Assembly: GCA_963843605.1 (NCBI GenBank)
Contig: CAWJLA010000009.1
Location: 1-64,000 of the forward strand
Source: FEN-1297 sp963843605
Lineage (GTDB): Bacteria > Bacteroidota > Ignavibacteria > Ignavibacteriales > Ignavibacteriaceae
DNA length: 64,000 nucleotides
Direction of reading: 5' to 3'
This document shows, piece by piece, positions 45,371-55,800 of the stretch. A model generated the notes under the pieces. It worked only from the letters and a program-made list of their open reading frames with translations. It did no database searches and had not been told where the DNA came from. The position numbers and the translations under genes were made by a program. Each line of letters begins with the position of its first letter. Within the stretch, counting starts at the first letter, position 1.

Positions 45371-47632
45371 ATGAAAGAAGTAAATAAAATAAAAACAGTA
45401 ACACTGCCGGTTGAAGGAATGACATGCGCCAGTTGCGTCGCCAGGGTTGAGAAAGCGCTTAAAAAAGTTGAAGGCGTAGACGGCGTAAATGTTAATTTTG
45501 CTACCGAAAAAGTTACTCTTTCATTTGACGAAGATGTGGCTGATTTAACTAAACTTACCCGGGTAGTTGAAGATGCGGGTTATAAATTAATTGCCCGTCG
45601 GGAAGAAACAAAAAAACAGAATGGTTCCTCCTCAGCAGTTGTGTCGGAAGAAGATTTAAATCAGAAAAAATCTTACCGGCAGCTTAAGTCAGAATTTATT
45701 TTTGCAACCGCAATGGCGGTTCCGATTATGTTTTTAAGCATGGTAAGTATGACGGGATGGTTCCGGAATTTGATCCCGGTACCGGTAGATTATTTAGACC
45801 GTCTGCTTTTTCTTGCCGCCACATCGGTTATGTTTATTTCGGGTAAAAGGTTTTTTACGATTTCGTGGAGACTTCTAAAACATTTCTCCGCCGATATGAA
45901 CACTCTCGTAGCCGTGGGTACCGGTACGGCATATCTCTACAGTACTATTGCAGTATTATTTCCCAAACTGCTTTCCATTTCCTCGGCATCAAATCATATT
46001 TATTTTGATACTGCTGTAATGATTATTGCATTAATATTGATGGGTAGGCTTCTGGAAGCTAGAGCAAAAGATAAAACCTCCAGTGCAATAAAAAAATTAA
46101 TCGGCCTTCAGCCTAAAACTGCACGGGTAATAAAGAACGGTTCGGACATAGATATACCTGTAATAGATGTAATACGCGGAGATATTGTAATTGTAAGGCC
46201 CGGTGAAAAAATACCGGTTGACGGAATTATTACCCGAGGTAATACAAGCATTGACGAATCAATGGTTACCGGGGAAAGTATTCCGTCTCTCAAAAATATA
46301 AATGACAAGGTTATAGGCGGAACGATAAATAAAAACGGCAGCATAGAATTCAGAGCAACCGCCGTGGGTAAGGATACTGTAATAGCCCAGATAGTAAAGC
46401 TTGTGGAAAACGCACAGGGATCTAAAGCTCCTATCCAAAGCCTCGCTGATAAAATAGCTTCGTTTTTTGTACCCGTAGTTATAAGTATTGCTTTAATAAC
46501 ATTTTTATTATGGTACTTTGCGGCTGGTGCCGCTTTTATCTTTTCGATGATTAATTTTATAGCAGTACTGGTTATTGCTTGTCCGTGTGCGCTCGGACTT
46601 GCAACGCCGACAGCGATTATGGTAGGAACAGGACTTGGCGCAAACAACGGCATTTTGATTAAAAATGCGGAAAGTCTGGAACGCGCCCACAAAATTAATA
46701 CTGTAATTCTCGACAAGACAGGCACCGTAACAATCGGAAAGCCAAAGGTTACCGATATAAAAAGGTTCAACGGCATCGATGAAGATAACTTGATTCGCTT
46801 AACGGCATCGATCGAAAATAAATCGGAACACCCTCTTGGACAGGCAATAGTGGATTATGCGAAGGATAAGAATTTAGCATTCAGAGATGTTGAAGGTTTT
46901 AATTCGGTAACCGGTCTCGGGCTTACCGGAATTGTCGATAAACAAGCGGTTGCTATCGGAAATCTGAAAATGATGAACCAGTACGCAGTAAAAACAGAGG
47001 AAGCGGAAGAATCGGCCGAATGGTTTTCCGGCGAAGGGAAAACACCTTTATTCGTTTCCGTCAACGGTGAACTTTCCGGTGTTATCGCAGTTGCCGATGT
47101 AATTCAAGAAAATTCCCGTCATGCAATTTCATTATTAAGAGAAATGAATATAGAAGTAATTATGATGACAGGCGATAATGAAAAAACCGCCCGTGCAATT
47201 GCGGAACAAGCCGGTGTGGATAAAGTTATTGCTGAAGTCATGCCTCAGGATAAAGCGGATCTTGTTAAAAAATTACAGGAAGAAGGAAAATTTGTGGCAA
47301 TGGTCGGCGACGGCATAAACGATTCCCCTGCTCTCGCCTTAGCCGATGTGGGAATAGCAATAGGTACGGGTACCGATATAGCAATCGAGACTTCGGACAT
47401 TACATTAATGAAAGCAGACCTTCTAGGCGTTGTTCAGGCCATAAAACTGTCCAACCGTACGTTAAAGACCATCAAACAAAATTTATTCTGGGCTTTTATT
47501 TATAATGTTATAGGTATACCTGTAGCAGCTTTCGGACTGCTGAATCCTATCTATGCGGCAGCAGCAATGGCATTCAGTTCGGTCAGCGTAGTTTCGAACT
47601 CACTGCTTTTAAGAAAAGCAAAAATAAAATAA
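45371..47632 (+). CDS. copA: copper-exporting P1B-type ATPase
   Basis: 753 residues. One N-terminal HMA domain with GMTCASC, then eight membrane helices. The transport Cys pair is in VIACPCALGLATPTA (about 402-405), the phosphorylation site DKTGTVTIGK (Asp about 448), HPLGQAIV in the nucleotide domain and GDGINDSPALALADVGIA (about 645). The CPC motif and GMTCASC identify Cu(I)/Ag(I) export from the cytoplasm. It belongs to an operon with copZ and is probably regulated by the HMA-AraC protein upstream (inference). Confidence 0.96.
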   Translation: MKEVNKIKTVTLPVEGMTCASCVARVEKALKKVEGVDGVNVNFATEKVTLSFDEDVADLTKLTRVVEDAGYKLIARREETKKQNGSSSAVVSEEDLNQKKSYRQLKSEFIFATAMAVPIMFLSMVSMTGWFRNLIPVPVDYLDRLLFLAATSVMFISGKRFFTISWRLLKHFSADMNTLVAVGTGTAYLYSTIAVLFPKLLSISSASNHIYFDTAVMIIALILMGRLLEARAKDKTSSAIKKLIGLQPKTARVIKNGSDIDIPVIDVIRGDIVIVRPGEKIPVDGIITRGNTSIDESMVTGESIPSLKNINDKVIGGTINKNGSIEFRATAVGKDTVIAQIVKLVENAQGSKAPIQSLADKIASFFVPVVISIALITFLLWYFAAGAAFIFSMINFIAVLVIACPCALGLATPTAIMVGTGLGANNGILIKNAESLERAHKINTVILDKTGTVTIGKPKVTDIKRFNGIDEDNLIRLTASIENKSEHPLGQAIVDYAKDKNLAFRDVEGFNSVTGLGLTGIVDKQAVAIGNLKMMNQYAVKTEEAEESAEWFSGEGKTPLFVSVNGELSGVIAVADVIQENSRHAISLLREMNIEVIMMTGDNEKTARAIAEQAGVDKVIAEVMPQDKADLVKKLQEEGKFVAMVGDGINDSPALALADVGIAIGTGTDIAIETSDITLMKADLLGVVQAIKLSNRTLKTIKQNLFWAFIYNVIGIPVAAFGLLNPIYAAAAMAFSSVSVVSNSLLLRKAKIK

Positions 47633-48267
47633 TAAACTTCATGAATTTTCTGAGTATAATGATTAAGACCAAAACAATAATTGGAATGGTTTTTCCAAAT
47701 ATTTGAATAATTACAACTGCGAATCGTCGTTTTCTCTAATTAAAATTGGCCGGAATCATTTTATGTATGTTTTCGGCTATTTTCATTTTATTTACTCTTA
47801 TTGCCTTTCTGAACTAACTAATGTTCATATGACGCTTCCTTCAAAGAAAAATATTTCCCAAATGAATTATTTAGTATATACACTCTAAATAATGAGAAAT
47901 TTTAACAAAAAGATTTGTATCATATGTTTTTGATCAACATTTTAAATATGACAAATTCATATCTTAACTAACGATATTAATCTATTCCGATCCCAATGGC
48001 AAAAATTTAGGAGCAGCCTTTTTAAATAGATTAATCTTTCAATAATACTTTATAATATTGTTTTGTCTTGCGCATTTCTATATTAATTTTTACAGTAAGA
48101 ATTACTCCCATTTTCCGCTAATATGCGCTGATATTTCTATCATGAGAACTAATGAAGAAAGAATATAACGCTCATTGTCATTAGTTACTGCAGTTTCCTT
48201 TATAATTTTACCTTTACTTTTATAATTAATTGATTTAATTTCTTAAAAACCTGAAAGATGAATTTTT
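47633..48267. other. 635-base AT-rich gap, no gene seen
   Basis: Between copA and the large kinase I see no ribosome-binding site with a plausible frame, RNA gene, terminator or repeat. A 61-codon open frame at 47703-47888 has a low-complexity, non-protein-like translation and was not accepted. Confidence 0.6.
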
Positions 48268-51200
48268 ATGAATTCATTAAAAGGGACTAACAGTTTTATA
48301 AAAAAGCTCACCATCTTCTTTGTATTTATTTCACTATTAATTATCTATGCCGGTATTTTATTATTCGACGAACAGAAAAAATCCATAAAGGAACAAATAC
48401 ATTCTGAGCTGTCGGAAATTTCTCAATACAAAGTTGACTCTATAATCTCCTGGCTAAAAGAAAGGAACCGCAATGCAGAATTGTTGTATGAAAATCAAGA
48501 GTTTAAATCTTTAGTTGCCGATATATTACAGAATCCTGAAAATAGTTTTCATCAAAATAAATTACTTACAATATTAAAACCGGTATATCAATTTCACGGA
48601 TACAGAAATATTTATCTTATAAACGACCGGGGAAATCTCTTATATTCCTACCCGGGGGATATTCAAATTTCCGGCAGAAAAATGATCTCAGAAGCTTTAA
48701 AAGCCTTAACTAAAAATGAAATTATTTATTCCAGATTTGAAGAGAATCCCGATTCGGGCAAAGTATTTTTAAATTATTTCGTTCCCGTAATAACTAAAAG
48801 TAAGTCGGGAACCGTTAATTCGGCGGTGATTATTCTGCAAATAGACCCTATTGCTAATCTCTTTCCTATTATTCAAAAGTGGCCGACAAAAAGCAAATCC
48901 GCTGAAAGCTATGTTATCATACGCGACAGCAATAATATTACTTTTTTAAGCAGATTAAAATTTAAATCAAAAGGCCCATCAACTATATATCCGTTTGGAG
49001 ATAAAAATAGCAACCAAATTATTTCTTATGCTGCAGCCGGAAAAAGCGGAATTTTCCAGGGTATTGATTATAAGAGCGCCCAGGTTATAGCTGATATCCG
49101 AAATGTTCCGAATACAAATTGGTTACTCGTATCCCAAGTAGACCGTGACGAGATTTACGGCCCGGTATACCAAATATCCGTTTGGTATTTTTCGGTAATA
49201 GTATTTCTAATTTTAATTGTAATTTTATCAAATATAATCATCTGGAAATTTCATAAAACGAAAACGGAAAAAATCGAATTACTATCTAAACTTGAAAAAC
49301 AGGCATTAATAAAACATTTCGATTATTTAATGAAATATTCTGGAGATATTTTTTTATTGCTTGACGACAAATATAATGTAGTCCTGGCAAATGACAGCGC
49401 CGTTAAAACTTACGGCTATACTATTGATGAGATCACGGGGAAAACTATATTCGAATTACACCTGCCGGAAAATGTTAATGAATTAAAAAAACACTTAAAG
49501 GAAGCGGAAATAACCGATGAAATGATTTTTGAAATCTACCACTTAAAAAATAACGGTCAGGTTTTCCCCGCCGAAGACAATATAAGATTATTAAAAATAG
49601 AAGGTAAAAAATTCTATCAAAAAAGCAGCAGGGATATTACCGAAAGGAAAAATTATCAATATAAACTTGAAAAGCTGAACAGGGTTTATGCTGTTTTAAG
49701 CAATATAAATCAGCTGATCGTACGGGAACATGATAAAGACCAATTATTGGACAGACTATGTTCTATAGCAGTGGAAGACGGGAAATTTAAAATGGTATGG
49801 ATCGGTATTTATGACGAGACTAACCAAGTAGTTAACGTAGTTGCTTACAGCGGACACATCAGTAATTACCTCGATAATCTGGAAATACACATGGACGATC
49901 CTGTTAGAAATTCCGGACCCACCGGTAAATGCATAAAAACAGGAATCCATCAAATATCAAACGATATTATGTCGGATAAGAATATGATCCCATGGAGAGA
50001 AAATGCCATTAAAAATAATTATAAATCATCTGCTGCTTTTCCCATTTCGGTTTTCGGTGAAATAATGGGAGTGATTAATTTTTATTCCGAAGAACTATAC
50101 TTTTTTAATTTTGAAGAGACAAAACTGCTGGATGAATTGGCTTCGGATATATCTTTTGCTTTGGAATTTTTAGAAATTGATAAACGAAGGGAATTTGCGG
50201 TTGCATCGCTTAAAAAAAGTCAAGAGAGATTTAAAGATCTGGCAAACTTACTTCCGCAGACAGTCTTTGAAGCCGATCAGACTTTAAAGATAATGTTTAT
50301 CAATAAGGCAGGGCTTTTAATGTTTGGCCTGTCAGATAAAGATCTTGGAAACGGGTTTTACCTAACCGGGTTATTCGCTAATCACGACAAATCATTATTG
50401 CTTTCAAAGCTAGATAGTCTGTTAGATAACAATCAACCGGATGTTAATGAATTTACCTTTGAAGACAAAAGCGGAAGACAATTTAACGTAATAATATATG
50501 TTAATAGAATATACGAGTACGGCCGGCCGGCCGGATACAGAGGATTAATAATCGATAATTCATTACAGAAAAAAGCGGAAGCGGAGATATTAAGAAGCCG
50601 CGAACAATATCAGTCTATTTTTGAAGAAGTACTGACAGGTAATTTTATATCTAAAATAAACGGTGAATTAGTAACATGTAATAATGCATATTTAAAACTT
50701 TTCGAATTCGAAAACCTGGACGAAGCATTGAAGTTCAACCAGAATCTGCTTTTCATTTCAGATAAAGAAAGAGAAAAATTATTTATCCTATTAAAAGAAA
50801 AGAAAAAAATTAAAAATTATGAATCGGAGATGAGGAACAAAAACGAAGAGAAATTATATGTCATCGAGAACCTGAGCGGCTCCTTTGATAAAGAAGGAAA
50901 CCTGGTAGAAATTAAAGGCTATATAATCGACATTACCCAAAAGAAATTAATTGAGGATCAGATTAAACTTCAGGCCAGAATGCTGGATTCGGTTGGCCAG
51001 GCAGTTACTTCAGAAAACACTAAGGGCGACATAATTTACTGGAATAAATCCGCGGAAATTCTATACGGCCTTACAAAAGATCAGGTATTAAACAAAAACA
51101 TATCCGAAATAGCAGCCTCCGTCTTTCATGACTTTGAAACATCCGATATATCTTATTTCTTCTTAAACAAAGAAGACTGGTCAGGGGAAACACTGGTAAA

Positions 51201-52488
51201 AAATAAAAATGGCGAACTTATTCCGATCAATATTACAAATAGTCCGTTTTATAACAGTGCGGGAGAATTAATAGGTACCGTTAATATTGCAACTAATTTA
51301 ACGGAACAAAAAAAGAAAGAGGATGAATTACTTCAGGCAAAGGAAAAAGCCGAGGAAATGAACCGATTGAAATCCAATTTCCTCGCAAACATGAGTCACG
51401 AGTTAAGAACGCCTATGATAGGAATACTGGGATACTCTGAAATATTATCCGAAGAACTTGAAGACAGCGAATACCTTGATATGATTAAAAGCATCCGAAA
51501 CAGCGGAAACAGATTGATGAAAACTTTGAATTTTCTGCTGGATCTTTCACGGATCGAATCTAAAATTGATGAAATAATACTGCAGATCACCGAAGTAAAC
51601 GAATTGATCATGAACGTGATAAAAAATTATGAGGGATTTGCAAGGACGAAAAATCTCTATCTAAAGTATTCTTTTAAAAACGAAAAAATCCAGGTAAAAT
51701 TAGACGAAAAGGTATTTGCTCAGATTTTGGATAACCTTATTAATAATGCCTTAAAATTCACCAAAACCGGTGGCGTAACCGTTGAAACCGCAATAGAAAG
51801 CATTGATGATATACCGACTGCGGTAATAAAAATAATCGATACAGGAATCGGTATATCGAAGAAATATCATGAAATTATTTTTGAAGAATTCAGGCAGGTT
51901 AGTGAGGGAATCAACAGAGGTTACGAAGGATCCGGACTGGGATTAACAATTACGAGAAAATCGGTAGAATTATTGAACGGAAAAATCTCTGTAAAAAGTG
52001 AAATAAATAAGGGCTCCACTTTCACCGTGATGTTCCCTGCAGAAAATGTTACTGCGGATCTTTCAGATAATAAAGATACACATTATGAGGATAGAATTGA
52101 TATTCCGGTTACCAAATCAAACGAAAGAATACTTATTGTAGATAATGACACAACAACTCTTGACTATATAAAATTAATTTTAGAAAAATATTACTACTTT
52201 GATACGGCTTCAAACGGAAATGCGGCTATCGAATTAGCCTCAAAGAATAATTATGTCCTGGTATTAATGGACATAGGCCTCGGAATAGGTATTGACGGCA
52301 TTGATACATCAAAAGAAATCAGAAAACTTCCGGGGTATAACAGCATTCCTATTATTGCGGTAACGGCCTATGCCATGAAGGGAGACAGAGAAACATTTTT
52401 ATTGCAAGGTCTGTCCGACTATATTTCAAAACCCTTTCAGGCGAAGGAACTTATTGACATTATTCAAAATAATCTGATGAAATTCTAA
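48268..52488 (+). CDS. membrane-bound hybrid histidine kinase with extracellular sensor, PAS/GAF array and receiver
   Basis: 1406 residues. The first membrane helix (12-32) and a second (about 305-328, VWYFSVIVFLILIVILSNII) enclose a roughly 270-residue periplasmic Cache-like sensor. In the cytoplasm: PAS (345-455), GAF (475-640), then three more PAS units (about 655-1020), HisKA with phospho-acceptor His about 1044 in NMSHELRTPMIG, HATPase (LDNLINNALKFTKTGG; GSGLGLTITRKSVELL) and a C-terminal receiver (ILIVDND; Asp about 1334 in LVLMDIGLG). It lacks an HPt domain, so phosphotransfer must use another protein. It stands alone, followed by a DinB-like gene. Confidence 0.92.
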   Translation: MNSLKGTNSFIKKLTIFFVFISLLIIYAGILLFDEQKKSIKEQIHSELSEISQYKVDSIISWLKERNRNAELLYENQEFKSLVADILQNPENSFHQNKLLTILKPVYQFHGYRNIYLINDRGNLLYSYPGDIQISGRKMISEALKALTKNEIIYSRFEENPDSGKVFLNYFVPVITKSKSGTVNSAVIILQIDPIANLFPIIQKWPTKSKSAESYVIIRDSNNITFLSRLKFKSKGPSTIYPFGDKNSNQIISYAAAGKSGIFQGIDYKSAQVIADIRNVPNTNWLLVSQVDRDEIYGPVYQISVWYFSVIVFLILIVILSNIIIWKFHKTKTEKIELLSKLEKQALIKHFDYLMKYSGDIFLLLDDKYNVVLANDSAVKTYGYTIDEITGKTIFELHLPENVNELKKHLKEAEITDEMIFEIYHLKNNGQVFPAEDNIRLLKIEGKKFYQKSSRDITERKNYQYKLEKLNRVYAVLSNINQLIVREHDKDQLLDRLCSIAVEDGKFKMVWIGIYDETNQVVNVVAYSGHISNYLDNLEIHMDDPVRNSGPTGKCIKTGIHQISNDIMSDKNMIPWRENAIKNNYKSSAAFPISVFGEIMGVINFYSEELYFFNFEETKLLDELASDISFALEFLEIDKRREFAVASLKKSQERFKDLANLLPQTVFEADQTLKIMFINKAGLLMFGLSDKDLGNGFYLTGLFANHDKSLLLSKLDSLLDNNQPDVNEFTFEDKSGRQFNVIIYVNRIYEYGRPAGYRGLIIDNSLQKKAEAEILRSREQYQSIFEEVLTGNFISKINGELVTCNNAYLKLFEFENLDEALKFNQNLLFISDKEREKLFILLKEKKKIKNYESEMRNKNEEKLYVIENLSGSFDKEGNLVEIKGYIIDITQKKLIEDQIKLQARMLDSVGQAVTSENTKGDIIYWNKSAEILYGLTKDQVLNKNISEIAASVFHDFETSDISYFFLNKEDWSGETLVKNKNGELIPINITNSPFYNSAGELIGTVNIATNLTEQKKKEDELLQAKEKAEEMNRLKSNFLANMSHELRTPMIGILGYSEILSEELEDSEYLDMIKSIRNSGNRLMKTLNFLLDLSRIESKIDEIILQITEVNELIMNVIKNYEGFARTKNLYLKYSFKNEKIQVKLDEKVFAQILDNLINNALKFTKTGGVTVETAIESIDDIPTAVIKIIDTGIGISKKYHEIIFEEFRQVSEGINRGYEGSGLGLTITRKSVELLNGKISVKSEINKGSTFTVMFPAENVTADLSDNKDTHYEDRIDIPVTKSNERILIVDNDTTTLDYIKLILEKYYYFDTASNGNAAIELASKNNYVLVLMDIGLGIGIDGIDTSKEIRKLPGYNSIPIIAVTAYAMKGDRETFLLQGLSDYISKPFQAKELIDIIQNNLMKF

Positions 52489-52572
52489 AACCGCTTCCGC
52501 AAAACCGTTCAATTTTTAATAAAAATATTAATCTTATTTTTAAATTATTTATAATTTTAAAAAGTTATTGAT

Positions 52573-53073
52573 ATGACACTCATCGACTTAATTATTGAAG
52601 AATTTGATTTTGAAATGGCTAATACTCGTATGACACTGGAACTTATTCCGCATGATAAATTCAACTGGAGGCCGCATGATAAATCATATTCATTTGCTCA
52701 GCTAGGTATGCATCTGGGAGATATTTTAAACTTGTCTGAAAATATAGCAAGCGGCAACTCTTTTAATACAGGTACCGGGGAAATAGAAAAAGTCGGAAGG
52801 AAAACGGAAACTTATAATGATATATTAAATAATTTCGACAAAAAATCGGCCAAAGCTCATCACTCTTTATTAAAACTTTCAGATGAAGAACTGACACAAA
52901 GCTGGACCCTTCTTTCAGGACAGGAAATTTTATTCACTTTGCCTAAGTATTTCGTGATAAGACAATTCATCATTAACCATTCAATTCATCACAGGGCCCA
53001 GCTTACGGTATATCTTCGCTTAAATGATGTTTCTTTACCCAATCTTTACGGACAAACCGGAGACGGGAAATAA
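52573..53073 (+). CDS. DinB-family four-helix protein
   Basis: 166 residues. The metal-binding histidines of DinB/YfiT proteins are present in LGMHLGDILNL and in INHSIHHRAQLTVYL. The fold is a four-helix bundle that often binds Ni or Zn and in some members acts as a thiol-S-transferase (bacillithiol or mycothiol). The role here is unknown. It converges with the YceI gene with only three bases between the stop codons. Confidence 0.83.
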   Translation: MTLIDLIIEEFDFEMANTRMTLELIPHDKFNWRPHDKSYSFAQLGMHLGDILNLSENIASGNSFNTGTGEIEKVGRKTETYNDILNNFDKKSAKAHHSLLKLSDEELTQSWTLLSGQEILFTLPKYFVIRQFIINHSIHHRAQLTVYLRLNDVSLPNLYGQTGDGK

Positions 53074-53076
53074 CAA

Positions 53077-53625
53077 TCAAAGATTGAATACCTGCTTCAG
53101 AGTAAACTCGCATTTATCGTTAATCGGAATCAAAAATAAAGCAGGCCGCTGAATCTTAAAAGAAGTCAGGCTTATGTTAAATTTACCAGTTACAATAAGT
53201 TTATTTTGCATCCAGTCGGGAAACACCTCCATTTCAATTTCTTTTGTCACGCCGTGAAATGTAAGCTTTCCCTCAACATCAAGACTATCACCTTTAGGAG
53301 TAACAGAGGTGCTTACGAATCTTACATCGGGATAAGTTATTGCGTTTACGGTTTCCATTGCATGTGAATCCCGGTTTGAATTTCCGCTGTCGAAAGACGT
53401 AACGTCAACTTCAACAGCAACTTCTTTTATTTCCTTTTTGGGAACATCGGCAAGTATAATGCATAATGCATCATTGCTCTTGGCTTCAACCTCGTGAAGA
53501 GGATGTGTAATTTTGTAAGTAATATACGATTCATCCTTTACCGATTCTATTTTTTTAGTTTGAGGGAATAATAAAACAGCCGGTAAAAACACCGTCAGGG
53601 TAAAGACAAATAATTTATAATTCAT
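53077..53625 (-). CDS. YceI-family secreted lipid-binding protein
   Basis: 182 residues with a signal peptide (LFVFTLTVFLPAVLLFPQ) and the YceI lipocalin-like core: YKITHPLHEVEAKS, VEVDVTSFDSGNSNRDSHAME, YPDVRFVSTSVTPKGDSLDV and GKLTFHGVTKEIEMEVF. YceI proteins bind polyisoprenoids such as isoprenoid quinones in the periplasm. The upstream gene encodes a b561-like membrane protein, a pairing also seen in Proteobacteria, suggesting a link to quinone or electron transfer. Start ATG follows GGAGGAATG. Confidence 0.9.
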   Translation of the reverse strand: MNYKLFVFTLTVFLPAVLLFPQTKKIESVKDESYITYKITHPLHEVEAKSNDALCIILADVPKKEIKEVAVEVDVTSFDSGNSNRDSHAMETVNAITYPDVRFVSTSVTPKGDSLDVEGKLTFHGVTKEIEMEVFPDWMQNKLIVTGKFNISLTSFKIQRPALFLIPINDKCEFTLKQVFNL

Positions 53626-53640
53626 TTCATTCCTCCGTTT

Positions 53641-54447
53641 TTAAAATGTAATTACCAGCATAGATGCCGTAAACACGGCTGTAGTAATATATCCTGCTAC
53701 TTGATGGAAATGAGCTTTGTTTATATTAAAATGCCTTCTGCCGCCTATCATAGATCCGAGAATTGGAGTGATTATCATTCCGGCTAAATGAATCCATGCC
53801 AGAGTTTTATGTATTACAACAGTCCCGCCTTCGTCTCTTCGTATTAAAGGAGGGGGTGATAAAATAGCCAGTAAACCGGTTAACGAATATGAAATCATAG
53901 TAGCCGTAACTAGTGTCTGATGAATATCTCCCATATGTCTGTTACCGTCAATAACCCTTTGACCGAAATAAGCTGCGGAAATCATTAATGCAAGCGTTGT
54001 GAAGCCGCCGATTTGGTGAGCGGTTAGCATGGTACGCCTTATATGCAGTTCATTTATTCTTTCATCGGGAGTTAAGGCAGGTACAAGTCCTACGTTTCTG
54101 ACAAAGCCGTTTTCACCCCAAAGGAATTTTTCCATAAAACTGATTCGTTTCGGAAGAAGTTTCGGTTTGGGAGTCGGAAGTAAAAGATCCGCACTAAGAG
54201 AGTCCTCAAAAGGAGGCGGAGTTAATTCCTTTACAGAAGAATAAGCTAGCGAAATTTTCTTTTTATAAAATAAATCATTGGAGCTGCCGTGAGCATAGAG
54301 ATATTTTATGCCGCTTAAAGAGATAATAATTAGTATCATAGAAAGCGTTGAACCGTAATTATGTTTTTTTATTTTTCCCTTTAGAGGAATCATTGCGGAA
54401 TTATCGCAAGAAATATTAAAAAATCCCCTTTCGTCCGGTATTCCCAT
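53641..54447 (-). CDS. cytochrome b561-like membrane protein
   Basis: 268 residues: a cytoplasmic N-terminus, a first hydrophobic helix (about 35-52), a polar stretch, then four membrane segments. Histidines fall in membrane-facing positions: LTAHQIGGFTTLAL, HMGDIHQTLVTAT, VIHKTLAWIHLAGM and FHQVAGYITTAV, consistent with two b-type hemes in a b561-like bundle. The YceI gene follows 15 bases downstream. The ATG is preceded by a strong AAAAGGAGAGGG. Electron transfer to or from quinone is inferred from the fold only. Confidence 0.65.
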   Translation of the reverse strand: MGIPDERGFFNISCDNSAMIPLKGKIKKHNYGSTLSMILIIISLSGIKYLYAHGSSNDLFYKKKISLAYSSVKELTPPPFEDSLSADLLLPTPKPKLLPKRISFMEKFLWGENGFVRNVGLVPALTPDERINELHIRRTMLTAHQIGGFTTLALMISAAYFGQRVIDGNRHMGDIHQTLVTATMISYSLTGLLAILSPPPLIRRDEGGTVVIHKTLAWIHLAGMIITPILGSMIGGRRHFNINKAHFHQVAGYITTAVFTASMLVITF

Positions 54448-54477
54448 TCCCTCTCCTTTTAAGTTTAAATAAAAAAA

Positions 54478-54568
54478 AGCAGCGCCTGAATTATTGTTAA
54501 AAGTTATTCTTCATAATTGTATAATTACAACTGAATACAACTTTTAACAATTTTCTATAAGCGCTGCT
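54478..54568 (-). terminator. long stem-loop ending in a U-run in the leader of the b561/YceI operon
   Basis: On the minus strand AGCAGCGC (54561-54568) pairs with GCGCTGCT (54478-54485), directly followed by a run of T. Inside it ATTGTTAAAAGTT (54539-54551) pairs with AACTTTTAACAAT (54493-54505), and the loop holds AATTGTATAATT. This is an intrinsic-terminator shape placed about 30 bases before the b561-like start codon, with no coding gene directly upstream. It may be an attenuator, the end of a small RNA, or a non-coding repeat. Confidence 0.6.
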
Positions 54569-55146
54569 CTCCGAATTTTTGAAATAAACATATATATTGG
54601 AATCTTTATTTCCAAGCTGGCAACGGTGGATCTTTGCCTTAAAGCACAAAATTTTTTAACCCATTTATAAATAGGTTAAAAAATATGTTGAATATCAGGT
54701 TAATAAAATCACATTTTTGAATTTGCAAATCATCTTTGGCTACGTGGAAAATCTTATCGTGCATATATTATTTTAAATCGGTTATCATGAGATTAGTTAG
54801 GTTACTTCATTTTGATGGAATATTTATTCGTTTATTAGACAATCTATCCGGAAAACGGGAATAAGTTTTATTGACTTTTATAAATTCCAACTTGAGCCCT
54901 AAAAGCTAAATTATTTCAAACCAACAGGCTTACATTTGGAAGAAGTACACATTTCGGAAATGATTGGTAATATCTACCGCGAAACGAAAATTAGATAAAA
55001 GAAGAATCTTCTAAGGGTTTGCTTTTAACGAAATATTTAAACTATGATCGAAGCAAAAAATGGGAATTGAAATCGAGTTGAGTTTATTTAATATTGTAAG
55101 ATTTATTATGCCGGTCAATAATTCGAAATAAAATTACTCCGGTCTT
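54569..55146. other. gap of about 580 bases with no gene seen
   Basis: AT-rich DNA between the response regulator and the leader hairpin. No convincing reading frame or tRNA. If the hairpin at 54478-54568 ends a small RNA, its promoter would be here on the minus strand, but I cannot point to one. Confidence 0.5.
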
Positions 55147-55530
55147 TTATTCCTGTTTTACTCTTGAATTTATAAAGTTTTGAATTCTCTCATATACTAC
55201 TTCTACGTTCATCGGTTTAAGTATATAATCGTTTACTCCTAATTCAATCATTTGCTTTATAAGATTTCTGTCGTTGATAGCAGAAAGGATAAAAACAGGA
55301 ATATCTTTATATTTTGACTCGTGCCTTATAACCTGTAAAAATTCGATACCGTTCATTAACGGCATTGAAATGTCGAGCAAAACAAGATCGGGATTTGTTT
55401 CATGCAATACTTTTAATCCTTCGGCGCCGTCTCCTGCCTGGAATATATTAAAACCGAATTTCTTGCTCATTATCCTTTTCAGCACTGCACGGATAGTAGC
55501 ATCGTCTTCAACTATTAAGGCACTATACAT
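55147..55530 (-). CDS. stand-alone response regulator receiver
   Basis: 127 residues, a single CheY-like receiver with acidic pocket VEDDAT, phospho-acceptor Asp53 in LVLLDISMPLMNG, FILSA (Ser in place of Thr) and the conserved Lys in DYILKPMN. There is no output domain, so it must act by protein contact or as a phosphorelay shuttle. No kinase adjoins it; the HPt-less hybrid kinase at 48.3-52.5 kb is one possible partner (inference). Confidence 0.92.
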   Translation of the reverse strand: MYSALIVEDDATIRAVLKRIMSKKFGFNIFQAGDGAEGLKVLHETNPDLVLLDISMPLMNGIEFLQVIRHESKYKDIPVFILSAINDRNLIKQMIELGVNDYILKPMNVEVVYERIQNFINSRVKQE

Positions 55531-55800
55531 TTTTTATTTCCGGTTTAACTTAAAAATTCAATATTTAAAAATCTTAACCAATTGTTAGTTTATTTTCGCA
55601 AAATTATTCTAATAGTTAAGCCCGGAAGTATGGATTTTAATAATTGTTTTAAAAATACTTAAAAATGGAGTTTTTACCGAATTTATAAGGAAATGGTTTA
55701 TTGGAAGCTTTATTTAAATCTTTTTGTTATTAAATGCATCACATAGTGCTGTAATCAATAACTTTTTTAAATCTTATACTGATCTGCCGGAGCTTAATTC

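Noticed and set aside
47703..47888. 61-codon open frame between copA and the hybrid kinase
   Set aside because: Low-complexity translation without a ribosome-binding site; treated as chance in AT-rich DNA.
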